A stretch of 10,000 bases of DNA from Desulfomonile sp. (GTDB lineage: Bacteria; Desulfobacterota; Desulfomonilia; Desulfomonilales; Desulfomonilaceae), in NCBI GenBank assembly GCA_020216785.1, contig JAIWNO010000279.1, positions 1-10,000 of the forward strand, read 5' to 3'. The notes beneath the pieces are model-generated. The model worked only from the letters and a program-made list of their open reading frames with translations. It ran no database searches and was not told the origin of the DNA. The number at the start of each line of letters is the position of its first letter. Position 1 is the stretch's first letter. A program made the translations under genes and the position numbers. Below are positions 1-6,238 of the stretch, one piece after another.

Positions 1-116
1 GTCGGGAGGTCCCGTTCACTTCGAGCGACGCAAGGCCGTCGAATCTTCGTTCACGGGACCTCCCGCCACCCACCCAAAGACCTGCTATTCGGCCAGAACT
101 TTTGGCAACTGCTATA
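1..116 (-). mobile_element. MITE-like palindromic element, copy A (cut by window start)
   Basis: The reverse complement of 1-116 matches 6053-6169 with about eight substitutions and one 1-nt indel by eye, roughly 92% identity. The right tip at 99-116 reads CTTTTGGCAACTGCTATA, which is the inverted repeat also found at both ends of copy B. Internally, 3-15 and 53-65 form a perfect 13-bp inverted repeat. By comparison with copy B, about 45 bp including the other tip should lie before position 1. No reading frame for a transposase is present, so this would be a non-autonomous element. The TA at the tip would fit an IS630/Tc1-mariner type of target duplication, which is inference. It lies 85 bp beyond the 3' end of the radical SAM gene. 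Confidence 0.75.
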
Positions 117-201
117 ACCAAACAAATCAATTGGCTGGGCCTGGCCGGCTTTTTCAAGAATAGTTGTTGGAATCCGGATTGGCATCGGCTTCCAGCTTCT
201 G

Positions 202-1755
202 CTATTCGCTCGACGCGGCCGTCCGCCTAGGTGATTGTTCGGCGACTTCGGAGATCCGACCGTCTGTTGCCGCAAGAGCGTGCTTAATGTCGTAGTGGGT
301 CTGGATGGTCCGGCACACTTGGTCCTTTACCGTTTGCCAAGAGCAAAATGCGGTCGTTCTGATGCGGCCGGTCTCCACATCTTCATAAGCGAAGACCGCC
401 GGACAATCCTTCAGTCGCGCGTCTTCAAGGCCGCCTTTGTCTTCATAGGGGATTGTCAGCAGAGTCAGTATGTGCTTGAACGCAGTGCGCTCGCTCAGAA
501 TGCGGTCGATCTTGCGACCCCGAATGAGGTCGGCCACCGCGGCGACCGCGTTAACAAGGCGCTTCCGGCCGAAGAACTCCCGGAAATCTATTGCCCCGCC
601 AAGCAGGACGAGCAGGCGAATGAAGGTCCATGCGCCGAACAGGCTTCTCTTCAATCCGTGTGGAGGCAGCGCGGCATCGGTGCGCATCAACTCCCGGTCA
701 AGCGAGCGCAGTCTGACGAGCAATTCCGAAAGACTTATGGTCAAATAACGGGAAATCGGCTGATACCGAACTCCGTCGGAGACAAGTAAGGTGGCGCTTT
801 CGCAATTCGGATGTGAGCCTCCGAGCGTCTGTCGTCCGAAAAAGCGAGACAAAACCTGGAATCTCATCATACCGGTGGAAACGAACTCCAGTCGGGGCAT
901 CATACTCTCGAAGACATGCTCGACGCATTCGGTTGTGGTAGGCTCCAGATCTACGCTATCCGATCCCCAGCACGGTGTGAGCGGTACGAAAGCCCACACC
1001 GAGACATGATGCCGGTAATCGTGGATCAATTCCATTAGCTCGGCCATGTTGTCGTCGTTTACTCCGACGGCAAGGGTCGAGACAACCGTAAGTTTATTTA
1101 CCCCGCATTTCACCACGTTGTCGAACGCGCGGCGCTTCACCGCCAGCGAGTTGTCCCCGCGCAGCGTGCGGTAGATCGTCGGCAGCGTGCCGTCCAGACC
1201 GAAGTTTACCTGAATGCCTAAAGCGCACAGCTCCTTGCAATACTCAGGATCGGCAAGCTTGAGACCGTTGGTAAAGAGCTGCACCTGAAAACCGTACGAG
1301 CGGGCCAGCCGCACAATATCTATGAAATCCTCATGAACGGTCGGCTCGCCGCCAAAGAAGCAGATATTGGGCCTTGGTTCCTGGGTTCGGAACTGTTGGA
1401 AAATCTTGTCAAAATACTCTATGGGCGGCTGGAAGGAGTACCCCATCGCGTCCACGTATGCGAGGCAGATCGGGCAACGCTGGTTGCATCGGTTGGTTAC
1501 GTCCACCGCGACAGTGGTCGGCTTAGTGACTGCCTTGTGGTCGCAATGAGCGCAGTCGAGAGAGCACTTGCTTGCCGACGGCTCCTCGTACCCGCAAATA
1601 CTGCGCTTCCAATGCCACTTACGCGCGTCTTTACTGACGAGGGTTTGTGTAGGACCGCATTCGGGACATTGTTTGGCGAGGTACACAGCATTCTCACAGG
1701 TCTCGTACACTGCCTCGACGGGTTTTCCGCATTTGTCGCATAGGCCCAGCTTCAT
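202..1755 (-). CDS. Cys-rich radical SAM protein, Tes/MSS-like (membrane lipid?)
   Basis: This is a 517-residue radical SAM enzyme. The cluster-binding motif CNQRCPIC (C90, C94, C97) follows a beta-strand, and FFGGEPT (about 133-139) is the usual SAM-contacting GGEP region. The N-terminal 75 residues carry CxxC pairs at C6/C9 and C30/C33, which look like a rubredoxin or zinc-ribbon knuckle, plus C20, C54, C64, C68 and C71, enough for an extra iron-sulfur cluster. HPNC (C318) follows the barrel, and C451, C471 and C481 lie near the C-terminus. This layout recalls the archaeal tetraether synthase (Tes, MJ0619-like) and bacterial relatives that couple lipid tails; that assignment is from remembered family features, not a search. 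The ATG start is supported by GAGGAG six bases upstream. The gene is divergent from lpxB, so an envelope-lipid role is plausible. The substrate is unknown; another radical SAM methyltransferase-type activity is the main alternative. Confidence 0.8.
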   Translation of the reverse strand: MKLGLCDKCGKPVEAVYETCENAVYLAKQCPECGPTQTLVSKDARKWHWKRSICGYEEPSASKCSLDCAHCDHKAVTKPTTVAVDVTNRCNQRCPICLAYVDAMGYSFQPPIEYFDKIFQQFRTQEPRPNICFFGGEPTVHEDFIDIVRLARSYGFQVQLFTNGLKLADPEYCKELCALGIQVNFGLDGTLPTIYRTLRGDNSLAVKRRAFDNVVKCGVNKLTVVSTLAVGVNDDNMAELMELIHDYRHHVSVWAFVPLTPCWGSDSVDLEPTTTECVEHVFESMMPRLEFVSTGMMRFQVLSRFFGRQTLGGSHPNCESATLLVSDGVRYQPISRYLTISLSELLVRLRSLDRELMRTDAALPPHGLKRSLFGAWTFIRLLVLLGGAIDFREFFGRKRLVNAVAAVADLIRGRKIDRILSERTAFKHILTLLTIPYEDKGGLEDARLKDCPAVFAYEDVETGRIRTTAFCSWQTVKDQVCRTIQTHYDIKHALAATDGRISEVAEQSPRRTAASSE

Positions 1756-1869
1756 GGCGGTCTCCTCTCGGCCTCAGCAATACCGCGAAGTCGGCTCCGG
1801 CAGCGCGCGCTGCTTTACGAGTCTGTTGTGCGGACGGAGCGGTTTTGTACGGCCGTTATTGGGGAGGAG

Positions 1870-1897
1870 TGCATATCACATGTTTTTTTCTTGTCAA
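1870..1897 (-). promoter_or_regulatory. Candidate promoter of the radical SAM gene
   Basis: On the minus strand a perfect -35 hexamer TTGACA (1892-1897) is followed, after 16 bp, by TATGCA (1870-1875), a weak -10 preceded by TGTGA. It lies in the AT-rich stretch of the divergent region and would give a leader of about 110 nt. The -35 match is good and the -10 match is poor. A sigma-70 type consensus is assumed for this organism. Confidence 0.4.
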
Positions 1898-1910
1898 GTC
1901 GGAAAGAATC

Positions 1911-1942
1911 TTGATAAACTAAAAAATTTGGCGCAATACAAT
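1911..1942 (+). promoter_or_regulatory. lpxB: AT-rich region, possible lpxB promoter
   Basis: The plus strand carries TTGATA (1911-1916) and TACAAT (1937-1942), which match sigma-70 boxes well individually. The 20-bp spacer is longer than usual, so the pair may not act together. The region 1880-1945 is the only strongly AT-rich segment between the two divergent genes, so the lpxB promoter is probably here. Confidence 0.3.
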
Positions 1943-2037
1943 AAATGCCGCCACTCACGCCGCGCTCCCGGCGGCTGCCGTTACCTGGGGAACCAGGCAA
2001 CTCGCACCGATCATCTCCAATGAGGCGCATTGCGACT

Positions 2038-3273
2038 ATGGCCACCCCCTCCATCCTCGTCCTTGCCGGCGAAGCCTCAGGCGACTATCACGCAGCCGCG
2101 CTCGTGGCCAATCTTCGGGGCCGCCGGCCGCAAATCGTCGTTTCCGGAATAGGAGGCGACAGACTCCGCGCCGCGGGGATGGACCTTCTTCATCACTACA
2201 AGGAAATCAACACCATTGCCCTGAGCGAAGGCTTTGGGAAGGTTCGCAATATCATCGAAGCATACCTGACCATGAAACGGGAGCTGCGCTCGGGCCGACA
2301 CCAGCTTTTCATTCCGGTAGATTTCCCTGATGTAAATATCCGCCTTTGCAAGATCGCCAAGGACGCGGGAGTGCCGGTCTGCTACTACATCAGCCCGCAG
2401 ATATGGGCATGGCGCCGCGGAAGGATCCACAAGATCGCCCGCAGAGTGGACCGGATGATGACGATCTTCCCCTTCGAGGAGCGCCTTTACCGAGACGCGG
2501 GTGTTTCCGCGGACTTCGTCGGGCACACCATGGTGCGGGAATATCCCAGCGCGCCCGATCGCGTGACGGTCCGCCGTGAATTGGGCATTGATCCGGGCCG
2601 TCCGACCGTGGCGCTCGTGCCGGGCAGCCGACCCGCTGAAATCCGGCGGATGCTGCCGGTGATGTGTGAGGCAGCGCGGATTTTCAACCGCTTTCATCCG
2701 GGGACCCAATTCATTCTGCCTCTTGCCGGCGCACATCTTCGGGGCCTGGTAACGCGCATCGTCGCGGAAGGCAGCGTCGATGTTGGGATATTCGAGAGTG
2801 GTTCTTTCAAGGTGATGGCCGCCGCGGATTGCGGCTTGGTAACCTCTGGTACGGCAACGCTGGAAGCCCTGCTGGCAGGAATGCCGCACGCGGTGGTCTA
2901 CAAGGTGGACGCGTTCACGTGGTGGTTTGGGCTGAAAGTCCTCAAGCCGCTCGTCATGAGCAAGGACATTCACCTCGCGATCGCCAATGTCATCGCGATC
3001 GAGGAGGAAGGCCGCAACGGCCCCATCGAAGTGATGTCGGATGCGGGCTTCACTATTCCTTGCCAAGAGTGCGGCCGCCCGCTTTTCGTTCCGGAAATCC
3101 TGCAGGACCGTGCCACAGCGGACTACTTGGCCGAATGGCTGGTGCGATTCCGCACGGAAGACCCTCTCACAGCCGCAATGGCGCGCGGATTTGAGCGAAT
3201 CCGCACACTTCTGAGCCCTCCCTCAAGCGGCAAAACAGCAGAGTCCATCGTCCTGGAAATACTTGAGAACTAG
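2038..3273 (+). CDS. lpxB: Lipid-A-disaccharide synthase LpxB
   Basis: LpxB is a GT19 glycosyltransferase that joins UDP-2,3-diacylglucosamine to lipid X, forming the tetra-acyl disaccharide of lipid A at the inner face of the inner membrane. Visible family motifs, numbered from the chosen start, are GEASGD (11-16), VDFPDVN (94-100, with the conserved Asp), ISPQIWAWR, PGSRPAE (195-201), SGTATLE (270-276, with the conserved Glu) and the late PEILQD. ATG 2038 puts LAGEASGD close to the N-terminus, as in the family, and a GAGG lies 12 bases upstream. In-frame starts at 2020 and 1945 would add 6 or 31 residues without homology. The product is 411 aa against about 380 in E. coli. The excess is largely an insertion at 3001-3084 containing CQEC. 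No other lipid A genes are adjacent. Confidence 0.93.
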   Translation: MATPSILVLAGEASGDYHAAALVANLRGRRPQIVVSGIGGDRLRAAGMDLLHHYKEINTIALSEGFGKVRNIIEAYLTMKRELRSGRHQLFIPVDFPDVNIRLCKIAKDAGVPVCYYISPQIWAWRRGRIHKIARRVDRMMTIFPFEERLYRDAGVSADFVGHTMVREYPSAPDRVTVRRELGIDPGRPTVALVPGSRPAEIRRMLPVMCEAARIFNRFHPGTQFILPLAGAHLRGLVTRIVAEGSVDVGIFESGSFKVMAAADCGLVTSGTATLEALLAGMPHAVVYKVDAFTWWFGLKVLKPLVMSKDIHLAIANVIAIEEEGRNGPIEVMSDAGFTIPCQECGRPLFVPEILQDRATADYLAEWLVRFRTEDPLTAAMARGFERIRTLLSPPSSGKTAESIVLEILEN

Positions 3274-3297
3274 GTGGTCCGACACTGTACAAACGAA

Positions 3298-3329
3298 AGG
3301 CCCGATCGGTGTTGGGTCCCGAAGGGCCT
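3298..3329 (+). terminator. Hairpin downstream of lpxB, possible terminator
   Basis: AGGCCC (3298-3303) pairs with GGGCCT (3324-3329), and an inner TCGG/CCGA pairing extends the stem. It starts 25 bases after the lpxB stop codon, the usual place for a terminator. No T-run follows, so it would be a weak intrinsic terminator or simply an mRNA 3'-end stabiliser. Confidence 0.4.
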
Positions 3330-3615
3330 CTCAGCAGCCATTCTCCAATAGGTAGGGTAGATAGGTAGGTCATTGAATGTGACACCGGGCTCTTGAATAG
3401 GTTCCAAGAAAAATAGGGGATCATTCATTTTTGATAACCGGTGTGTTTATGAGAAGTTGCGTCAGGACAATCTTGCTCACCAAGTCATTGAAGAGGCTGT
3501 CTCGTACATCTGCCCCGATTCGGGCGCACACGCGGGTACGCCCCTACCTTTCATTGTACCATCTTGAACACAAGTTGGATGAAACCCTGATATTGAATTG
3601 CCTTCGGAAAGATAG

Positions 3616-3662
3616 AGGGGACAGACCCACGCTGCAAGCTGTAGTGTTTACTCCTGTCCCTT
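3616..3662. repeat. REP-like palindrome with GGGACAG arms
   Basis: GGGACAG (3618-3624) and CTGTCCC (3654-3660) form a 7-bp inverted repeat around 29 bases that contain a smaller GCT/AGC pairing. The arms resemble the GGGGACAG-type intergenic palindromes that I recall as common in bacterial genomes and sometimes tied to REP-associated transposases. Only one copy is in this window, so its repeat status is not shown here. It could also act as a 3' hairpin for the minus-strand HAD gene, whose stop is about 40 bases away. Confidence 0.4.
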
Positions 3663-3700
3663 CCAGGGGCCGAATGGCTGGACGGTTACGAAACGATTCA

Positions 3701-5029
3701 CTATTCGGGTACCAGCGATTCCAGCGCGGCCGGAAGGTCGGTAATGCGAGCCAGAACACGTCGCGGCTTACAAAGGGCAAGCTCCTGAGCGGAGAATACG
3801 GAATTTGCCACGACGAATGCGTCGATACCTCCGTTGCGCGCGGCCTCCACGTCAATGGGCGAATCGCCCACGTAGATCATGGCGCTCTTGTCCACTCCCG
3901 TAAACCGGGCGAACTCGTCGAACATTTCGCCTGAGGGCTTGGCGTGGAAGCCGTCCTGCGCGCCGATGATGCGAGCCATGCGGTCAGCGAAGCCGAAGTG
4001 CTCCGCGAGCAGGCGCGCGTACTGGCCTCGTTTGTTTGTAACAATGCCGGCAACCACCGTGCCGTCGATAGCATCCAGCGTCTCTTTCGCGCCGGGCATC
4101 AAGGTCGTCTTGTCGAGAAAGATCGTGTCGTAATATTCCCGGAAGATTTTGATCCCAATCTCCGCCTCTTCCGGCTTGAGATAGGAATGTACGAAGTCCA
4201 CCAACGAGATACAGGTCTTGCGTGCCACCTCGTCCACGGTCATGGTAGGGTAACCGAGCCGAGCGAACATGTGGTTGAACGCGTCGGCGATCGTGACGAG
4301 CGAATCCAGCAGCGTGCCGTCCATATCGAATGTGACGGCTTGGATGCGACGGGACAGCAGTTCCGGGACCTCTCCGAAGCCCTCGATCCGCATGGCAGGT
4401 ATTCCCTCGCTGCAGCAAAAAATGAATAAGTCCCTCAGCGCGAGCACCATGTCGGCGTGTCTGGCCGCGTGGCGATCGGATTCGCCGTCCCCCACGAGGA
4501 TAATCCGATCGTATTCTGGACGGAAACTCTGTAATACCTTGAGCTTGCATGTACCGCACATGCCGCAGCTCGGGTCCGCGTGCGGCGAGAGGATCTCCAC
4601 GCTCCCGTCGTTGTGAATAACGAGGCGATTCGCGAAGACTTCGACCCCTTTGATCCCGTGGTGATCAAATAGGGTGTGGATTGTAAGGTCGAACCCATCT
4701 GAGAGAATCTTCACATCGATGCCGCGCTCACGCGCCCACCCAAGGAACCGCGGGAAGTCCGGGTCCAGCGACGCGTGGCGCAAAGCGAACGATCGATACT
4801 CCTCGCGGTTCATGCGCATAAGCGGTGCCACCGCCTCGTACACGCCCTTTGAGCCAATATCGCCGCGAAGGTACTGCTTTACAGGAAATCGCCACTCGGG
4901 TGAGATGACGTGCGAGCGAATAACCCGGTTCACCGTGTCTGCGGTGGAAACCGTGCCGTCGAAATCGCAAAGGATAAGCGTGCGCCGGCACGCATCAACG
5001 TTGGAATTGTTTCGTATTTGCGTATTCAT
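3701..5029 (-). CDS. Double HAD phosphatase (MtnX-like + phosphoglycolate-phosphatase-like)
   Basis: About 442 residues hold two complete HAD hydrolase domains in tandem. Domain 1 (about 15-215) has the nucleophile motif DFDGT (D22, D24), ILSDG (108-112) and GDGESD (180-185), with a CGMCGTCK stretch (155-162) resembling MtnX/PHOSPHO1-type HAD-IB phosphatases. Domain 2 (about 230-442) has DMDGT (D235, D237), TNK (331-333), the HAKPSGEMF lysine (about 364) and GDSPID (388-393), as in Gph/phosphoglycolate phosphatases. All catalytic residues appear intact in both halves. The ATG at 5029 is preferred over a TTG at 5068, which would add 13 residues with no family match; neither has a clear ribosome binding site. 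It lies 42 bp after greA on the same strand and is probably co-transcribed. Substrates cannot be read from sequence; methionine salvage and phosphoglycolate or nucleotide repair are only family-level hints. Confidence 0.85.
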   Translation of the reverse strand: MNTQIRNNSNVDACRRTLILCDFDGTVSTADTVNRVIRSHVISPEWRFPVKQYLRGDIGSKGVYEAVAPLMRMNREEYRSFALRHASLDPDFPRFLGWARERGIDVKILSDGFDLTIHTLFDHHGIKGVEVFANRLVIHNDGSVEILSPHADPSCGMCGTCKLKVLQSFRPEYDRIILVGDGESDRHAARHADMVLALRDLFIFCCSEGIPAMRIEGFGEVPELLSRRIQAVTFDMDGTLLDSLVTIADAFNHMFARLGYPTMTVDEVARKTCISLVDFVHSYLKPEEAEIGIKIFREYYDTIFLDKTTLMPGAKETLDAIDGTVVAGIVTNKRGQYARLLAEHFGFADRMARIIGAQDGFHAKPSGEMFDEFARFTGVDKSAMIYVGDSPIDVEAARNGGIDAFVVANSVFSAQELALCKPRRVLARITDLPAALESLVPE

Positions 5030-5071
5030 CGGACCGGACGCCGGGCCGTTGGCGCAGCCTCGTCGCAAGCG

Positions 5072-5542
5072 TCAGCAGAAATCAATGACTTCGAACTCCC
5101 TGAGACCCTCGGGAGTCTTCACTTCGACCACATCCGCTGTTTGTTTACCGATGAGGGCCCGTCCGAGAGGCGAGCTGACCGAAATGATGCCTTTGCCGAT
5201 ATCCGCCTCATCCTGGCCAAGGAGGGTATAAACTTTCTGTTCGCTGGTTTCGAGGTCCTCAATGGTGACCGAGCAGCCAAAGACAATCCGATCGGGCTTG
5301 GGCCGGCTTTCCAAATTGATCACCTCGCACGCGGCCAAACGCGCTTGGAGATCGCGGATGCGTGTTTCCAGCAGCGAGTGCTTCTCTTTGGCGTAGGTGT
5401 ATTCCGCATTCTCCGAGAGGTCTCCATGGCCGAGAGCGATTTCGATTTCTTTGAGGATTTTCGGTCGTTCCACTCTCACGAGCTGATCGAGCTCCTGTTG
5501 AAGTTTCCTGTGTCCTTCCGGGGAAATGGGCCTTTTTTCCAC
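5072..5542 (-). CDS. greA: Transcription elongation factor GreA
   Basis: GreA inserts its N-terminal coiled coil into the secondary channel of RNA polymerase and stimulates cleavage of backtracked transcripts. The diagnostic tip motif GHGDLSENAEY is present with its acidic Asp and Glu, as is the C-terminal FKBP-like signature SPLGRALIGK. The GTG start at 5542 gives 156 residues, very close to the usual 158, and has AGAGGA seven bases upstream. An upstream in-frame ATG at 5638 would add 32 residues of non-family, Arg-rich sequence and lies in a hairpin loop, so it was rejected. The gene probably leads a two-gene operon with the double-HAD gene. Its leader is long and structured, which suggests regulation within the leader. 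Confidence 0.95.
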   Translation of the reverse strand: MEKRPISPEGHRKLQQELDQLVRVERPKILKEIEIALGHGDLSENAEYTYAKEKHSLLETRIRDLQARLAACEVINLESRPKPDRIVFGCSVTIEDLETSEQKVYTLLGQDEADIGKGIISVSSPLGRALIGKQTADVVEVKTPEGLREFEVIDFC

Positions 5543-5614
5543 AATAATGTCCTCTGGCTGTATTCGGGACGGAGCAAGTGTGCCCCGCCTCTTCCTGACT
5601 TCCACTCGGAAAAC

Positions 5615-5659
5615 AAAGTTCCGGCAGAATCGGTACATGGGTCTCTGCGCCGGAACTTT
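5615..5659 (-). promoter_or_regulatory. Strong hairpin in the greA leader, candidate attenuator
   Basis: AAAGTTCCGGC (5615-5625) and GCCGGAACTTT (5649-5659) form a perfect 11-bp inverted repeat with a 23-nt loop. An alternative pairing of 10 bp plus a 4-bp CAGA/TCTG inner stem with a 2-nt bulge is also possible. In the minus-strand transcript it is followed by GTTTTCC, a short T-run. It lies between the predicted promoter and the greA start, about 70 nt before the GTG. E. coli greA is known to have a terminator in its leader (GraL); a similar arrangement here is inference. Confidence 0.55.
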
Positions 5660-5683
5660 GGGTGTGTTTGCGTTGTCTTGATT

Positions 5684-5712
5684 TTTGTATCAGACTCCCC
5701 CGAACAGGTCAA
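5684..5712 (-). promoter_or_regulatory. greA: Candidate greA promoter
   Basis: On the minus strand TTGACC (5707-5712) is followed, after exactly 17 bp, by TGATACAAA, an extended -10 with the hexamer TACAAA at 5684-5689. Transcription would start near 5677, giving a leader of about 135 nt before the GTG start. The spacing is ideal and the hexamers match five of six and four of six consensus bases. Confidence 0.5.
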
Positions 5713-5733
5713 CCGTCGGCCGCGTCCGTAGCG

Positions 5734-5748
5734 GTGGGTATTGCCCAC
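5734..5748. repeat. Small palindrome GTGGG/CCCAC
   Basis: GTGGG (5734-5738) and CCCAC (5744-5748) surround a TATTG loop, giving a 5-bp stem that a G-T wobble pair can extend. Sequences of the type GTGGGyattGCCCAC recur between genes in many bacteria as far as I recall. Only one copy is seen here. Confidence 0.35.
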
Positions 5749-5826
5749 TGACCCTTGCAATCGCGGGGGTGGGTGATCTCCTCGCGAGAGCTGGGCATGC
5801 GAGTTGTGTGGAGGTGATTTCCGGTT

Positions 5827-5843
5827 CTCTCCCTCAGGGAGAG
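5827..5843. repeat. Perfect palindrome CTCTCCCT-C-AGGGAGAG
   Basis: An 8-bp arm (5827-5834) and its exact complement (5836-5843) surround a single C, followed by GGGTAGAGTGAGAGGG. This matches a type of CCCTC/GAGGG intergenic repeat that I recall from many bacterial genomes. One copy is present in the window. Confidence 0.5.
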
Positions 5844-5928
5844 GGTAGAGTGAGAGGGCAATCCTGCTACGCTTGCACCCTTTCTGTGGGTTTTGAGACA
5901 GTGCTTTAAGTCTCCTCTACACCTCGAT

Positions 5929-5946
5929 CCCCGTTCGTGCTCGGGG
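5929..5946. repeat. Small palindrome CCCCG/CGGGG
   Basis: CCCCG (5929-5933) and CGGGG (5942-5946) can form a 5-bp stem with an 8-nt loop. It is short and could be chance, but it sits among three other palindromes. Confidence 0.25.
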
Positions 5947-5960
5947 CATGGGCTATTGTA

Positions 5961-5978
5961 GGCGAGGTTTATCTCGCC
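5961..5978. repeat. Palindrome GGCGAG-gtttat-CTCGCC
   Basis: A perfect 6-bp inverted repeat with a GTTTAT loop, preceded by TTGTA. The pattern GTAGGsgrGGTTTATCyCsCC resembles a frequently seen intergenic repeat in environmental bacterial genomes. Recognition is from memory and only one copy is present here. Confidence 0.4.
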
Positions 5979-6052
5979 CGCTTGATCTCCGATGTTGGCC
6001 GGGATATGGTCTTGAGTAGCCAAGTCAAGGGTCGGATGTGAGGGCCGCATAC

Positions 6053-6213
6053 TATAGGAGTTGCCAAAAGTTCTGACCGAATAGCAGGTTTTTTTGGCGG
6101 GTGTCGGGAGGTCCCGTGAACGAAGATTCGACGGCCTTGGGTCGCTCGAAGTGAACGGGGCCTCCCGACACCCTGGAGAAATCAATCGGAAATTATTTTT
6201 GGCGACTGCTATA
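6053..6213 (+). mobile_element. MITE-like palindromic element, copy B (complete)
   Basis: This 161-bp element is bounded by imperfect terminal inverted repeats. The left end TATAGGAGTTGCCAAAA (6053-6069) matches the complement of the right end TTTTGGCGACTGCTATA (6197-6213) at 15 of 17 bases. Both ends finish in TA, as expected for TA-target insertion. The core is a large inverted repeat: 6099-6117 and 6155-6173 pair over 19 bp with one G-T wobble around a 37-nt loop. About 117 bp is shared with copy A in opposite orientation. There is no coding capacity, so it is a non-autonomous element whose transposase source is not in the window. The right tip ends 25 bp before the phosphofructokinase start codon. 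Confidence 0.8.
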
Positions 6214-6215
6214 AG
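6207..6215 (+). promoter_or_regulatory. Extended -10 at the MITE tip, possible pfk promoter
   Basis: TGCTATAAG matches the extended -10 consensus TGnTATAAT except at the last base, and most of it is the MITE terminal repeat. Transcription would begin near 6222, just before AGGAGG (6223-6228), giving a leader of about 17 nt. No good -35 box is visible upstream, which an extended -10 can tolerate. Confidence 0.4.
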
Positions 6216-6238
6216 GACAGACAGGAGGAATCGCTCAT

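Larger units (their letters stand above)
3274..3700. other. Intergenic region between convergent lpxB and HAD gene
   Basis: No convincing gene lies in these 427 bp. Candidate frames lack a ribosome binding site and family features. The region holds a hairpin just after lpxB, a short GGTAG-rich run at about 3350-3370, and a GGGACAG palindrome near the 3' end of the double-HAD gene. The rest shows no structure that I can recognise. Confidence 0.6.
5713..6052. other. Non-coding, palindrome-rich intergenic region
   Basis: About 340 bp without a credible gene, between the greA promoter and MITE copy B. It holds four small palindromes of different sequence (5734-5748, 5827-5843, 5929-5946 and 5961-5978). 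The open frames here run through repeat sequence and have no ribosome binding site or recognisable protein. The segment looks like a landing area for intergenic repeats. Confidence 0.6.

Noticed and set aside
130..153. GC-rich hairpin followed by TTTTTC as a terminator
   Set aside because: The T-run is on the plus strand, where no gene ends; the stem needs wobble pairs and faces away from the radical SAM gene.
51..275. Minus-strand small frame overlapping MITE copy A and the end of the radical SAM gene
   Set aside because: It is made of repeat sequence and an alternative frame of the radical SAM 3' end, with no start signal.
235..789. Plus-strand open frame inside the radical SAM gene
   Set aside because: It is antisense to a gene with clear radical SAM motifs, and no protein family is recognisable.
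2077..3066. Long minus-strand open frame (329 codons) inside lpxB
   Set aside because: It is fully antisense to a confident lpxB, has no family features and no ribosome binding site; codon bias in GC-rich DNA explains it.
3350..3372. GGTAG-like short tandem run
   Set aside because: Units are irregular and too few to call a tandem repeat or CRISPR array.
3431..3934. Plus-strand open frame across the lpxB-HAD gap
   Set aside because: It begins at TTG without a ribosome binding site and its second half is antisense to the double-HAD gene.
5543..5638. Longer greA start at ATG 5638
   Set aside because: The extra 32 residues do not resemble GreA and the ATG is in a hairpin loop, while GTG 5542 has a good ribosome binding site and gives the family length.
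4910..5731. Long plus-strand open frame (273 codons) over greA
   Set aside because: It lies antisense to greA and its leader, both supported by motifs and start signals.
5709..6185. Minus-strand frame in the palindrome-rich gap
   Set aside because: The frame runs through several palindromes and the MITE, so its translation is repeat sequence rather than a protein.
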